64,000 bases of DNA from VRUE01 sp963807425 (GTDB lineage Bacteria > Actinomycetota > Thermoleophilia > Solirubrobacterales > 70-9). Below the pieces are notes generated by a model. The model did not search any database. It was given only the letters and a program-made list of their open reading frames with translations, and had not been told where the DNA came from. Positions 24,168 to 33,133 of this stretch are shown piece by piece. The translations under genes and the position numbers were made by a program. The stretch is taken from assembly GCA_963807425.1 (NCBI GenBank), contig CAWEBZ010000012.1:248001-312000 (forward strand). Reading direction: 5' to 3'. Within the stretch, counting starts at the first letter, position 1. Each line of letters opens with the position of its first letter.

Positions 24168-24959
24168 CTATCGGCGGGCCGCGGCTCGCATCGTCGCCAG
24201 CGGGGCGTCGCGGCCGGTCCAGATGCCGAAGGACAGCGCCCCCTGCTGGACTAGGACCTCGATCCCGTCGACGGCGTTCGCTCCTGAGGCCTCGGCGGCT
24301 CGCAGGAGCGCCGTCGGCTCGCCGCCGTAGACCATGTCGACCACGGTCTGCCCGGGAACGAAGCTCTCGCCCGAGAGCGGCAGCTCGGCAAAGGGGTCCT
24401 CGCCTCCCAGCCCCACCGCGGTCGAGTTGACGATCAGGTCGAAGCCGGTCTGGTCCGGCTCGGCGATCGGCGTTCCACCGAGCTCCCCGCAGAGGTGATG
24501 CGAGCGCAGCTCGGTGCGGTTCCAGACCTCTACCTCGGCGCCCTCGCGGAGCAGTGCCCAGACAACCGCGCGGGCGGCTCCGCCGGCACCGAGCACCAGC
24601 GCCCGCTTGCCGGCAGGCGATGCAGGCAAGGCGTTCAGAAGCCCCTCGGCGTCGGTGTTCTCGGCCCGGATCTCCTCGCCGGCGAAGACGAGCGTGTTGG
24701 CGGCTCCGATCTCGCGTGCGGTCTCGGAGAGCGCATCGGCGAGCGCCAACGCAGCCCCCTTGTGGGGAACGGTGACGTTGGCTCCGGCAAAGCCTTCTCC
24801 CGGCATCGCCCGTACCCGCGCCTCGAAGGCATCGGGAGCTGCGTCGATCGCCTCGTAGCTCCACCCCTCAGCCAGCCCCACCTCGGCCAAGGCCGCGTTG
24901 TGCATCGCCGGCGAGCGGGAGTGGGCGACGGGATGCCCGAGTACGGCGAGACGCATCAA
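24168..24959 (-). CDS. aroE: Shikimate dehydrogenase
   Basis: Reduces 3-dehydroshikimate to shikimate with NADPH. The 263-residue protein shows the substrate-binding HPVAHSRSPAMHNAAL (about 8-23), catalytic Lys in NVTVPHKGAALALAD (about 61), Asn/Asp in AENTDAEGLLNAL and the NADP motif VLGAGGAARAVVWALL (about 122). WNRTELRS gives the adenosine phosphate-binding basic region. Its start overlaps the mltG stop by 4 bp. First aro gene in the run and probably co-transcribed with the genes downstream. Confidence 0.94.
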   Translation of the reverse strand: MMRLAVLGHPVAHSRSPAMHNAALAEVGLAEGWSYEAIDAAPDAFEARVRAMPGEGFAGANVTVPHKGAALALADALSETAREIGAANTLVFAGEEIRAENTDAEGLLNALPASPAGKRALVLGAGGAARAVVWALLREGAEVEVWNRTELRSHHLCGELGGTPIAEPDQTGFDLIVNSTAVGLGGEDPFAELPLSGESFVPGQTVVDMVYGGEPTALLRAAEASGANAVDGIEVLVQQGALSFGIWTGRDAPLATMRAAARR

Positions 24960-26089
24960 CAGGAGTCCGGCGAGTTGCCGCCCGCCTCAGCTCGGGCTTC
25001 TTCGTAGCGGGCGACATCGGCCTGGAACTCGGCTTCGGTCGAGGAGAAGGAGTGCTCGCCGCAGGTGCCGGGCTTGACCACGTAAAAGAGGTAATCGACC
25101 TTGGCCGGGCGCGCCGCCGCTTCAATCGAGGCGAGACCGGGACTGTCGATCGGTCCCGGTGGCAGGCCCGCGTTGACCCGGGTGTTGTAGGGCGAATCCG
25201 TCGCCAGCTCGGATTCGGTCAGCGGCTGCGTGTAGTTGCCGGTGGCGAAACGAGTGGTTGCGTCGATCCCCAGCGGCATCCCGTCGCGCAGGCGGTTGTA
25301 GATCACCGCGGCAACCAGCTTGCGCTCGCCTTCCAGTTGCGCCTCCTCCTCGACCATCGAGGCGATCGTGATGACGTCGAAGACGGTCAGGTTCTTCGAG
25401 CGGGCGTAGCTCATGTCGACGCCCTTGATCCGCTGCTTGAAGTCCTGCAGCTGGAGCTGGACTAGATCGGCGGCGCTGGCTTTCTGTTCGAGCTCGAAGG
25501 TGTCGGGGAAGAGGAATCCCTCCAGGCTCTTTGCGCCCTTACCGCCGTAGCTGGCGGGGTTGAGGTACTTGGAGCGCACGCTCTGCTTCATGTAGTTGCC
25601 GGCGATGCCTTCCTCCTTGGCCAGCTGCGCCGTCTGGGCGCGGCTGTAGCCCTCGGGAATCGTCATCGTGAAGGTCCGCACGACGACGGGCGGCGGCGGC
25701 TCGCGGTTGAAGTGGCGATAGGCGGCAACCGCGATCGCCGCGAATCCGAGGACGATCGCGGCCAGGGCGATCGCGACTCGCAGTGGATGGCGGCGGATGG
25801 CGGCCACCAACCCGCCGCGAGAGCGGCCAGGCCCGCTCGGAGGCGGCGGTGGCGCGGTCTGCTCGGCAGCGGGCTCGTTCCAGAAGTCCTCTTCGGCAGT
25901 GCGCGGCGCCTTCGGAGGAGGTGGAGGCGGAGGTGGCTGGGGCGGCGGCATGGCGGCCTCCTTCTCCGTGCGCTTGGCGTCGCGCTTGCGCCGGCGCTCC
26001 TCGCGCTCGCGGCGCCGTTGCTCACGCTCGGCCGCTGCGGGATCACTGGGATCGGCGAAGGCGTCGCCAGTGAAGCCGTCGTCAGACAT
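24956..26089 (-). CDS. mltG: Endolytic murein transglycosylase MltG
   Basis: MltG cuts nascent glycan strands in the periplasm or outer face and ends their growth. The 377 residues have a charged cytoplasmic N-terminus with an unusually Lys/Arg/Glu-rich helix and a polyproline run (about 60-75), one membrane span (VAIALAAIVLGFAAIAVAAY, about 110-130), a LysM-like segment (MTIPEGYSRAQTAQLAKEEG) and the YceG domain, with the catalytic Glu in IASMVEEEAQ and NTRVNAGLPPGPIDSPG. ATG at 26087 overlaps the end of ruvX by 8 bp. mltG next to aroE and ruvX is a classical actinobacterial order. Confidence 0.93.
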   Translation of the reverse strand: MSDDGFTGDAFADPSDPAAAEREQRRREREERRRKRDAKRTEKEAAMPPPQPPPPPPPPKAPRTAEEDFWNEPAAEQTAPPPPPSGPGRSRGGLVAAIRRHPLRVAIALAAIVLGFAAIAVAAYRHFNREPPPPVVVRTFTMTIPEGYSRAQTAQLAKEEGIAGNYMKQSVRSKYLNPASYGGKGAKSLEGFLFPDTFELEQKASAADLVQLQLQDFKQRIKGVDMSYARSKNLTVFDVITIASMVEEEAQLEGERKLVAAVIYNRLRDGMPLGIDATTRFATGNYTQPLTESELATDSPYNTRVNAGLPPGPIDSPGLASIEAAARPAKVDYLFYVVKPGTCGEHSFSSTEAEFQADVARYEEARAEAGGNSPDSC

Positions 26090-26486
26090 CGTCGCCCTCC
26101 TCGATCGCCGCCTGCCCGGCAAGGAACGCCTGCAGCAGATGCGCGGCTGCCAGCGAATCGGAGGGAGCCGACGCCCCTGCGCGCTTGCTCGCCTCCGCCA
26201 TCCTCGTCGTCAGTCGCTCGTCGTAGGCCTCAACCGGGATATCGAGAATCGCTTCCAGTTCAGTGCAGAAGCTGCGGACCAGGCCCGCTTGGCTTCCTTC
26301 CTCGCCACTCAGATGCAGGGGCAAGCCGACGACCACGCGCTCGACCTCGTACTTGGCGACGAGCTCGGCCACCGAGCGCGCCTCCGGCGGCTCGATCACC
26401 GGCAACGGTGTCGCCAGGGTGCCACTGGGATCGGAGATCGCGCAGCCGATTCGGGCCGTGCCGTGATCGAGGGCGAGGACGCGCAT
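26082..26486 (-). CDS. ruvX: RuvX/YqgF family Holliday junction resolvase-like nuclease
   Basis: A 134-residue RNase H-fold protein. VLALDHGTARIGCAISDPSG holds the first acidic residue; VVGLPLHLSGEEG and AYDERLTTRMAEA hold the others; a late DSLAAAHLLQAFL supplies the last Asp region. The family processes the 5' end of pre-16S rRNA in Escherichia coli and was first described as a resolvase. It lies 6 bp after alaS, the same order as in many Firmicutes and Actinobacteria. Confidence 0.93.
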   Translation of the reverse strand: MRVLALDHGTARIGCAISDPSGTLATPLPVIEPPEARSVAELVAKYEVERVVVGLPLHLSGEEGSQAGLVRSFCTELEAILDIPVEAYDERLTTRMAEASKRAGASAPSDSLAAAHLLQAFLAGQAAIEEGDDV

Positions 26487-26492
26487 CTCGCG

Positions 26493-29114
26493 CTAGCCGA
26501 TTCCCCGCTCGATCGCCTCGCGCGCCACGCCCAGGGCCTCGTCGAGCTTCTCCGCGTCCTTGCCGCCGGCCTGTGCCATCTCCTCGCGCCCGCCACCACC
26601 GCCGCCAACGACCGGCGCCGCCTCGCGAACGACCTCTGCCGCCGAGAGACCACGGCCAACCGCGCTCTTGGACACCAGCACCACGAGCCCGACCTTGCCG
26701 CCCTCGGCCCCGCCGAGGGCGATCGCCGTCTCGCCGCCCAGCGAGGACTGGACCCGGTTGGCGAGATCGAGCAGTTGCTTCTGATCGGCGAGGGGAGCCC
26801 GTGAGACGACGAGCTTTACACCACCGACATCACCCGCTTCACCGGCGAGTCGCTTCGTCTCCTCGCCGAGCAGCTCCTTCTGCGCCTGCTCGGCGCCCTC
26901 GCCAGCCTCGCGCAGGCGCTCAGCAGCGCGTCGAGCGGCGGCCAGCGGATCCTGTGGCGAGCCAAGCAGCTCGCCGACCTCGCGCAGCCGCTCCTCGTGG
27001 GCGCGGAACCAGTCGATCGCGGCGGGACCGCTGAGCGCCTCGATCCGGCGCACGTTGGCGGCGCTGGAGCCCTCGGAGGCAATCTTGAAGATGCCGACCT
27101 CAGCCGTGTTGGCGACGTGGGTCCCACCGCAGAGCTCGCGTGAGACCCCGTCGACCTCGACCATCCGCACCCACTCGCCGTACTTCTCGCCGAAAAGAGC
27201 CATCGCCCCCAGTCGCTCGGCCTCGGCGCGCTCCATCTCCAGCCAGCGCACCGGGTGGCTCGCCTTGATCCAGCCGTTCACACGGTCCTCGATCTCGCGC
27301 AGATCCTCGGGCCCAAGCGCCTGGCCGTGGGTGAAGTCGAAGCGCAGCTTGTCGGGGCGAACCGCGGAACCCGCCTGGCGCACATGGGTGCCGAGCCGCT
27401 CGCGCAGCGCCGCGTGCAGGAGGTGGGTCGCGGTGTGGTTGCGCATCGTCGCGTGACGCGTCTCGCGGTCGACTTCCGCCGAAACCGACGTCCCACTGCC
27501 GAGCGGGCCGTCCGCCTCGATCTCGAGCGCCTGGTCCTCACCTACGCGGTGGACGTCGAGGACCCTTGCCTCCCCGCCATCCCAGCGCAGCAGGCCAGAG
27601 TCGGCGACCTGACCGCCGCCCTCGGCGTAAAAGGGACTCTCCTCGAGCTTGACCAGGGCGCGGCTGTCGTCGCTCTCGACCGCGGCGAGACCCGTGGTCG
27701 TCCGCAGCGTCTCGTAGCCGACGAAGCGGGTCGGTGGAGCGGCACTGGCGAAGGCGATCACCTTCTCGTGACGATTCTCGGAGCCGTGCGCGGTAGCGGC
27801 GCCGATGCGCGCACGCTGGCGTTGCTCCTCCATCAGCTCCTCGAAGCCGCTGTCGTCGACCGAGAGCCCCTGCTCGGCCAGCAGCTCCTTGGTCAGGTCG
27901 TAGGGAAAGCCGTAGGTGTCGTGCAGCTTGAACGCATCGGCCGCGTCGATCCACGACGTCCCCGACTCCTTCGCTTCCTCGACCAGCCGCTCAAGCAGCT
28001 CTGTCCCGCGCTCGAGCGTGCGGCCGAAGCTCTCCTCCTCGTCGCCGACCCAGCGCTCAATCGTCTCGCGCTCGGCGACGAGCTCCGGGTAGGCCTCCCC
28101 CATCACCTCGATCGCTCGCTCGGCGAAGCGGCCCAGCCAGGGCGCTTCGAGGCCAAGCGTACGTCCCTGTTGGATCGCCCGCCGCATGATCCGGCGCAGG
28201 ATGTAGCCGCGATCCTCGTTCGAGGGGACGACGCCGTCGGCGATCAGGAAAGCGGCACCGCGCGAGTGGTCTGCAACGATCCGCATCGCCCGGGTCGTCC
28301 CGAGATCGGCGCCGTAGGAGCGACCTGACAGCTCCTCGGCGAGGTCGATCAGGGGCCGCACCAGGTCGGTCTCGAAGACCGAGGGGACGTCCTGGAGAAT
28401 CGCCGCCATCCGGTCCAGGCCCATACCGGTATCGATGTTCCGCATCGGCAGCTCGGTCAGGCTGCCGTCGGCAGCGAGGTCGTAGGTCATGAAGACGTGG
28501 TTCCAAAACTCGAGGAAGCGATCTGTGTCATCGCCGGGCCGCTCGCCGGGAGCGCCGAAGTCCTCACCACGGTCCAGGTAGAGCTCCGAGCAGGGCCCGC
28601 AGGGGCCGGCCGGCCCCGCCTGCCAGAAGTTGTCGGCCCGACCGAGGTGGACGATGCGCTCGTCGGGCACCCCCACCCCCCGCCAGACATCGATCGCCTC
28701 CTCGTCGGGGCCAAAGCCGAGCTCCTCGTCACCACCGAAGACCGTTACCCAGATCCGCTCCGGGTCCATGCCGAACCCTTCGGTCGAGAGCTCCCAGCCC
28801 CAGGGGATCGACTCTGCCTTGAAGTAGTCGCCGAAGCTCCAGTTGCCGAGCATCTCGAAGAAGGTGAGATGACGGGCGGTGTTGCCGACCTCCTCGATGT
28901 CGGTCGTGCGGAAGCACTTCTGCACATCGGCCAGGCGGCGGGCGGGCGGCTCTTCGCGGCCGAGGAAGTAAGGCTTGAAGGGCTGCATCCCGGCCGTCGT
29001 CAACAGCACCGACGGATCGTGAACAGAGGGCACCAGTGAGGCCGAGGGAACGATCTTGTGCCCCCGCTCCTCGAAGAAGGAGAGGTAGGTGCGGCGAATG
29101 TCGCTGGCCTTCAT
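26493..29114 (-). CDS. alaS: Alanyl-tRNA synthetase
   Basis: Class II synthetase that charges tRNA-Ala and edits Ser/Gly mischarging. Over 873 residues: catalytic core with TTAGMQPFKPYFLG (motif 1 region) and RHLTFFEMLGNWSFGDYFK (motif 2), MNIDTGMGLDR-type RNIDTGMGLDRMAAI (motif 3), the editing domain with Zn residues HTATHLLHAALRE and ELCGGTHVANTAEVG, and a C-Ala domain rich in Gly near the end. All editing ligands (two His, Cys, His) are visible. It heads the alaS-ruvX-mltG-aro run. Confidence 0.96.
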   Translation of the reverse strand: MKASDIRRTYLSFFEERGHKIVPSASLVPSVHDPSVLLTTAGMQPFKPYFLGREEPPARRLADVQKCFRTTDIEEVGNTARHLTFFEMLGNWSFGDYFKAESIPWGWELSTEGFGMDPERIWVTVFGGDEELGFGPDEEAIDVWRGVGVPDERIVHLGRADNFWQAGPAGPCGPCSELYLDRGEDFGAPGERPGDDTDRFLEFWNHVFMTYDLAADGSLTELPMRNIDTGMGLDRMAAILQDVPSVFETDLVRPLIDLAEELSGRSYGADLGTTRAMRIVADHSRGAAFLIADGVVPSNEDRGYILRRIMRRAIQQGRTLGLEAPWLGRFAERAIEVMGEAYPELVAERETIERWVGDEEESFGRTLERGTELLERLVEEAKESGTSWIDAADAFKLHDTYGFPYDLTKELLAEQGLSVDDSGFEELMEEQRQRARIGAATAHGSENRHEKVIAFASAAPPTRFVGYETLRTTTGLAAVESDDSRALVKLEESPFYAEGGGQVADSGLLRWDGGEARVLDVHRVGEDQALEIEADGPLGSGTSVSAEVDRETRHATMRNHTATHLLHAALRERLGTHVRQAGSAVRPDKLRFDFTHGQALGPEDLREIEDRVNGWIKASHPVRWLEMERAEAERLGAMALFGEKYGEWVRMVEVDGVSRELCGGTHVANTAEVGIFKIASEGSSAANVRRIEALSGPAAIDWFRAHEERLREVGELLGSPQDPLAAARRAAERLREAGEGAEQAQKELLGEETKRLAGEAGDVGGVKLVVSRAPLADQKQLLDLANRVQSSLGGETAIALGGAEGGKVGLVVLVSKSAVGRGLSAAEVVREAAPVVGGGGGGREEMAQAGGKDAEKLDEALGVAREAIERGIG

Positions 29115-29203
29115 GGCAGAGAGCCTAAGGACTCACGACAGGTCGGGCTGACTTCGTGTTTCTTCGCCGCATGGACGAACAAAGGCGAAGTCAGCGAGGG
29201 CGT

Positions 29204-30655
29204 TTAGGAAGCGGAGGCGATCGTGCCGTGGCCGACGATCGCCTCTCCCGCCAGCAGGACAGCGGTCTGGCCCGGGGAGACACCCGTGAAAGCCTCAGCC
29301 AGCTCGACGTCGAGGTCGGCATGGCGGCCCCTCCCGAGCGCGGCAACAGAGGCGGGAACGACACGGGAGCGGTAGCGCAGGCGGGCTCCGTCGACGCTGG
29401 CGCCCTCGCGATGCAGAATCGCGTTGCGGATCCGCACCTTGTGCGCCGCCAGATCCTCACGACCACCAACCGTGATCGTGTTCGCAGCGGCGTCGGTGGC
29501 AACCACGTAGAGAGGCTCATCGGCGGAAACGCGGATGCCGCGGCGCTGACCGACGGTGAAGTTGTGGTGGCCGCGGTGTCGCCCGATTGCCCTGCCCGAG
29601 CGGTCGAGCACGTCTCCCTCGCGCTCCTGCAGGCCGCCGTGGCGCCGCAAGAAAGCCCCCTTGCCCTGACCAGCGAGAAAGCAGAGGTCCTGACTCTCGG
29701 GCTTGCGGGCGACGGCCAGGTCGTGACGGGCCGCGATCTCGCGAACCTCAGGCTTGGTCAGCTCTGTGAGGGGGAACCGCACGCGCTCCAGCAGTCCCGG
29801 CGGCAGCGCCGCCAGCATGTAGCTCTGGTCCTTTGCCTCGTCGGAGGCAGCGGCCAGCAGCGGCCCGGCTCCATCGTCGACGATGCGGGCGTAGTGGCCG
29901 GTGACCAGGTGGGTGGCACCGAGCCGCTCGGCGAGGTCGACCATCGCCGCGATCCGCACCTCGCCGTTGCAGACGATGCAGGGATTGGGGGTGCTCCCCT
30001 CTGTGTAGCCTGAGACGAAGCCAGCTACGACCCGGCGACGGAACTCGTCCTCGAGGTCGAGCGTCAAGTGGGGGATGCCGAGCGAGTGAGCCAGCGATCG
30101 CGCCCCGATCACCGCCTCCGGCGAGCAGCACGCCTTGGCCCCGTCGGTTTCAGGATCGGCCCAGAGCTTCAGCGTCACGCCAACGACCTCCGCCCCATGC
30201 TCAGCTTCGAGCAAAGCGGCTACCGCGCTGTCGACGCCACCTGACATCGCAACGAGGACCCGATCCCCACTGGCCTGTCCCAACCGCTCAGAAGAGGCAG
30301 CCGCCTTGGCCAATCCCCGATGCAGTGCGTCCGCAGCCAGCTGAGCCGCATGTCGCTTGGCCGGCGTCAGCCCCCCGATCGCCGCATCGACCTCATCGAT
30401 CCCAATCCGCGCAACGTCCAGAACCTTCTCCCCATCGACCATCTCCGCCACCGCCGCCGTAGCCGCCCGCGTCGCTCCACACCCCTCCGCATCAAAAGTC
30501 ACCCGAGCAACGACCCCATCCTCGATCGTCAGTGAAAGCCGCGAGAGATCCCCACAGGCGGCCCCACCCGCTGCCCCCGTGAAAGCCCCATCCAAAGCCG
30601 GTCCCAGCCGACTTTCGTCCCGCAAGTAGGTCTCGAATATCTCCCTATCCATCAT
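29204..30655 (-). CDS. mnmA: NifU-like domain fused to tRNA 2-thiouridylase MnmA
   Basis: MnmA thiolates U34 of tRNA-Lys/Glu/Gln. Here about 100 residues of an IscU/NifU scaffold precede it: GGAACGDLSRLSLTIEDG, FDAEGCGATRAATAAVAEMV and LTPAKRHAAQLAADAL. The scaffold keeps two cluster cysteines (ACGD, GCGAT), but the third (KxHCsxLA) is Ala. The MnmA part (about 125-483) has the PP-loop AMSGGVDSAVAAL, KACCSPEAV, catalytic Cys in TPNPCIVCNGEVR and second Cys in ESQDLCFLAG. ATG at 30653-30655 fits the NifU start. The fusion suggests cluster or sulfur delivery to MnmA in one chain; that role is inference. Confidence 0.9.
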   Translation of the reverse strand: MMDREIFETYLRDESRLGPALDGAFTGAAGGAACGDLSRLSLTIEDGVVARVTFDAEGCGATRAATAAVAEMVDGEKVLDVARIGIDEVDAAIGGLTPAKRHAAQLAADALHRGLAKAAASSERLGQASGDRVLVAMSGGVDSAVAALLEAEHGAEVVGVTLKLWADPETDGAKACCSPEAVIGARSLAHSLGIPHLTLDLEDEFRRRVVAGFVSGYTEGSTPNPCIVCNGEVRIAAMVDLAERLGATHLVTGHYARIVDDGAGPLLAAASDEAKDQSYMLAALPPGLLERVRFPLTELTKPEVREIAARHDLAVARKPESQDLCFLAGQGKGAFLRRHGGLQEREGDVLDRSGRAIGRHRGHHNFTVGQRRGIRVSADEPLYVVATDAAANTITVGGREDLAAHKVRIRNAILHREGASVDGARLRYRSRVVPASVAALGRGRHADLDVELAEAFTGVSPGQTAVLLAGEAIVGHGTIASAS

Positions 30656-30671
30656 CAATCTAAAAAGTATG

Positions 30672-30904
30672 AACCTGTCGAGGGAGGGTTGGGTGTGCGG
30701 CTGGTGAGCGCCGGACCAAGCGAGGCAAGGACGCAGTCTGCGTGGCGTGGCAGCGCCACGCGAGCAGACGAGGACGCCGCATCGTGCCGGTCCGCCGCCG
30801 CCAGACGCCCGCCCAACCCGACCGAGCCAGGTTGAAGGAGGCTCCAGCCCGCCGGTACCGCCTCTGGCTTTGATCCCTTGAAGTAAAGGGTGGGCGCCTC
30901 CTCG
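30672..30904 (-). ncRNA. Candidate structured RNA, 6S-like rod
   Basis: Nested complementary segments line up as one long rod: AACCTG (30672-30677) with CAGGTT (30828-30833); GGGTTGGG (30686-30693) with CCCAACCC (30812-30819); CGGACC (30712-30717) with GGTCCG (30789-30794); and a terminal two-step hairpin, GTCTGC/GCAGAC around GTGGCG/CGCCAC (30736-30769). Internal loops separate them. A flanking hairpin GGAGGC...GCCTCC (30837-30901) encloses CCCTT/AAGGG. A T5 run lies just past the left end on the minus strand. A rod of ~160 nt with internal bulges recalls 6S RNA, but no promoter is obvious and the strand is uncertain. Confidence 0.4.
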
Positions 30905-31003
30905 CAATCCCACAGGATCGAGAGAGATCAGCTCCCGCGCCGTTTGTGTTGGGTCAAACGGTGAGACGGCTCACGTACGGGCTCGAGCCTCGGGCCAACC
31001 GTA

Positions 31004-31023
31004 CCACCGGGCGGGCCCGGTGG
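31004..31023. terminator. GC hairpin downstream of the 95-aa gene
   Basis: CCACCGGG pairs perfectly with CCCGGTGG around a CGGG loop, 12 bp past the stop of the minus-strand gene at 31035. There is no T run, so it may be a Rho-independent-like or merely stabilising hairpin. Confidence 0.45.
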
Positions 31024-31034
31024 CCAGAGGCCAA

Positions 31035-31322
31035 TCAGTCCAGGTTGGAGAGCAGTAGCTCGGCCTCGCTCCAGTCGTGCGGTTGCACGCGCAGCGCGAT
31101 GTCACCCCTGCCGAAACGGTCGAGCGGCCAGTCGGCGGTGAGGACGGCTTCGATCTGCGCCTCTTCGAGCGCCTGATGCCAGGCCCGCGCGGCCTTCACA
31201 TCGGTGAAGTCGCGCACCACCTCCCAGCTGTCGAAACTGGGGTCGTCGACGTGGACCGGAGTTTGGCCCGGGCCGGGCGAGGCGCCCCGCAGCGCACGCC
31301 GGAGCCGGTCGAAAAGGCTCAT
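31035..31322 (-). CDS. Small DUF2007-like protein
   Basis: The 95-residue soluble protein has a Gly/Pro-rich start and a ferredoxin-like core: SWEVVRDFTDVKAARAWHQA, LEEAQIEAVLTADWPLDRFG and DIALRVQPHDWSEAELLLSN. The pattern of a short helix, a beta strand, and a final WSEAELLL helix is like DUF2007 putative signal-transducing domains, which often accompany zinc-ribbon or transport proteins. Its start overlaps the aspS stop (ATGA), so it is translated with aspS. Specific role unknown. Confidence 0.65.
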   Translation of the reverse strand: MSLFDRLRRALRGASPGPGQTPVHVDDPSFDSWEVVRDFTDVKAARAWHQALEEAQIEAVLTADWPLDRFGRGDIALRVQPHDWSEAELLLSNLD

Positions 31323-33133
31323 TTCTGTGGCGGTGGACTCTTGGCGCGAAGCTGAAGGCCAACCTCGCGCAGCTGGGGCTCGTCGACTGGTGCCGGGGCA
31401 CCCGTCAGCGCGTCGGCTCCAGAAGCCGTCTTCGGGAAGGCGATCACGTCGCGGATCGAATCGGCGCCGGCGAGTCGCTGGACCAGGCGGTCGAGGCCAT
31501 AGGCGATACCGCCGTGCGGCGGGGCTCCAAAACGGAGTGCCTCGAGCAGAAAGCCGAAGCGGGCCTCCGCTTCGGCGGCATCGACCCCGAGAGCCGCGAA
31601 GACCTTCCCCTGCAGGTCGGCGTCGCTAATGCGAATCGAGCCGCCTCCCATCTCCTGGCCGTTCCAGACGAGGTCGTAGGCCTGCGCCCGGGCGGCACCG
31701 GGGTTCTCCGGGTCAAAGTCCCCGGTCGGCGCGGTGAACGGGTGATGCAGCGGATCCCAGCGGTCCTCTGCCACGTTCCACTCCATCAGCGGCCAATCGA
31801 CTATCCAGAGCAGGCGGTGGTCGTCCTCGTCGATCAGCCCGAAGCGCTCAGCCAGGTCGATCCGCATCTGGCTCAGCACCGCGTCGGTGACCCGGCGCTC
31901 ATCGGCGACGAGCAGGAGCAGGTCGCCCTCCTCGGCGTCGAGCCGCTGGTTGAGATCGACCAGCTCCGCCTCACTGAGGAACTTGGCAGTCGGCGAGCGC
32001 CAGCCGTCGCCCTCGCGGAAAGCCCAGACCAGCCCCTTTGCCCCCAACTCCTGGGCGCGAGAGATCAAGCCGTCGAGCTCCGAGCGCGGCATCTCACGGC
32101 GGCCGGCGTTGATGCCGCGGATCGAGCCACCGCCCTCCAGCACCGAGCGGAAGACCTTGAACTCGGTCTCGCGCAGAGCGTCGCCGAGATCGACCAGCTC
32201 GAGCCCGAAGCGCAGATCGGGCCGGTCGGTGCCGAAGCGGCCCATCGCCTCGTCGTAACACATGCGCTGCATCGGCAGCTCGAGCTTGGGACCGCCGACC
32301 CGATCGAAGACGTGGGCCAGCAATCGTTCGTTGGCCGCGATCACGTCGTTGCCGTCGACGAAGGACATCTCGATGTCGAGCTGGGTGAAATCGGGCTGGC
32401 GGTCGGCGCGTAGATCCTCGTCACGAAAGCAGCGGGCGATCTGGTAGTAGCGCTCGAAGCCGGCGACCATCAGCAGCTGCTTGAACAGCTGCGGCGACTG
32501 CGGCAGCGCGTAGAACGAGCCTCGCTGGAGGCGGCTGGGGACGAGGAAGTCACGGGCGCCCTCGGGGGTGGAGCGGGTCAGGACAGGCGTCTCCATATCC
32601 AGATAGCCCTCGCCGTCGAGGAACTCGCGAATCGCCACGGTCACCCGGTGGCGGAGGATCATCGCGTCGCGCATCTGCTCGCGGCGCAGGTCGAGGTAGC
32701 GATGACGCAGCCGCGCGTCCTCGCCCACCTCGCCCGAGAATCCCTCGATCTGGAACGGTGGCGTCTCCGCGTCGGCGAGCAGCTCGGCGGCGCTCACCTT
32801 CAGCTCGACCTCTCCGGTCGGCAAGTCCGGGTTGACCGTCTCCGGCGAGCGCTGCACGACGCTGCCAGCAACGCTCAGCACGTCCTCCGGCCGCAGCCTG
32901 TGGCCGAGCTCGAAGGCGTCTCCGGCTTGATCGGGGTGGAAGACGAGCTGGAGGATCCCGGTGCGGTCGCGCAGGTCGATGAAGATCAGGCCACCGTGAT
33001 CGCGACGGCGGTGGACCCAGCCCGCGACTCGCGCCTCGGAGCCGACCCGGTCGCTCAGGACCTGACCACACCAGGTGTCGCGAAAGCCGTTCGGGGCCAG
33101 AGCCGGGAAGCCGGTATCGCCGCGCTCGCTCAT
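31319..33133 (-). CDS. aspS: Aspartyl-tRNA synthetase
   Basis: Class IIb synthetase, 604 residues, charging tRNA-Asp (and tRNA-Asn if the enzyme is non-discriminating). An OB-fold anticodon domain (about 20-120; VAGWVHRRRDHGGLIFIDLR) is followed by the catalytic core with YALPQSPQLFKQLLM, RCFRDEDLRADRQPDFTQLD (motif 2), the bacterial GAD insertion (about 300-420) and GIAYGLDRLVQRLAG (motif 3). Bacterial-type length. It overlaps hisS by 4 bp, the usual hisS-aspS pair. No gatCAB is visible in the window to settle discrimination. Confidence 0.95.
   Translation of the reverse strand: MSERGDTGFPALAPNGFRDTWCGQVLSDRVGSEARVAGWVHRRRDHGGLIFIDLRDRTGILQLVFHPDQAGDAFELGHRLRPEDVLSVAGSVVQRSPETVNPDLPTGEVELKVSAAELLADAETPPFQIEGFSGEVGEDARLRHRYLDLRREQMRDAMILRHRVTVAIREFLDGEGYLDMETPVLTRSTPEGARDFLVPSRLQRGSFYALPQSPQLFKQLLMVAGFERYYQIARCFRDEDLRADRQPDFTQLDIEMSFVDGNDVIAANERLLAHVFDRVGGPKLELPMQRMCYDEAMGRFGTDRPDLRFGLELVDLGDALRETEFKVFRSVLEGGGSIRGINAGRREMPRSELDGLISRAQELGAKGLVWAFREGDGWRSPTAKFLSEAELVDLNQRLDAEEGDLLLLVADERRVTDAVLSQMRIDLAERFGLIDEDDHRLLWIVDWPLMEWNVAEDRWDPLHHPFTAPTGDFDPENPGAARAQAYDLVWNGQEMGGGSIRISDADLQGKVFAALGVDAAEAEARFGFLLEALRFGAPPHGGIAYGLDRLVQRLAGADSIRDVIAFPKTASGADALTGAPAPVDEPQLREVGLQLRAKSPPPQK

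Larger units (their letters stand above)
30656..31034. other. 379-bp intergenic region with strong secondary structure
   Basis: No credible protein gene is visible: any extension of mnmA upstream would be Arg/Gly-rich and lacks homology features. The region contains the rod-like RNA candidate (30672-30904) and a hairpin (31004-31023), listed separately. Confidence 0.6.
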
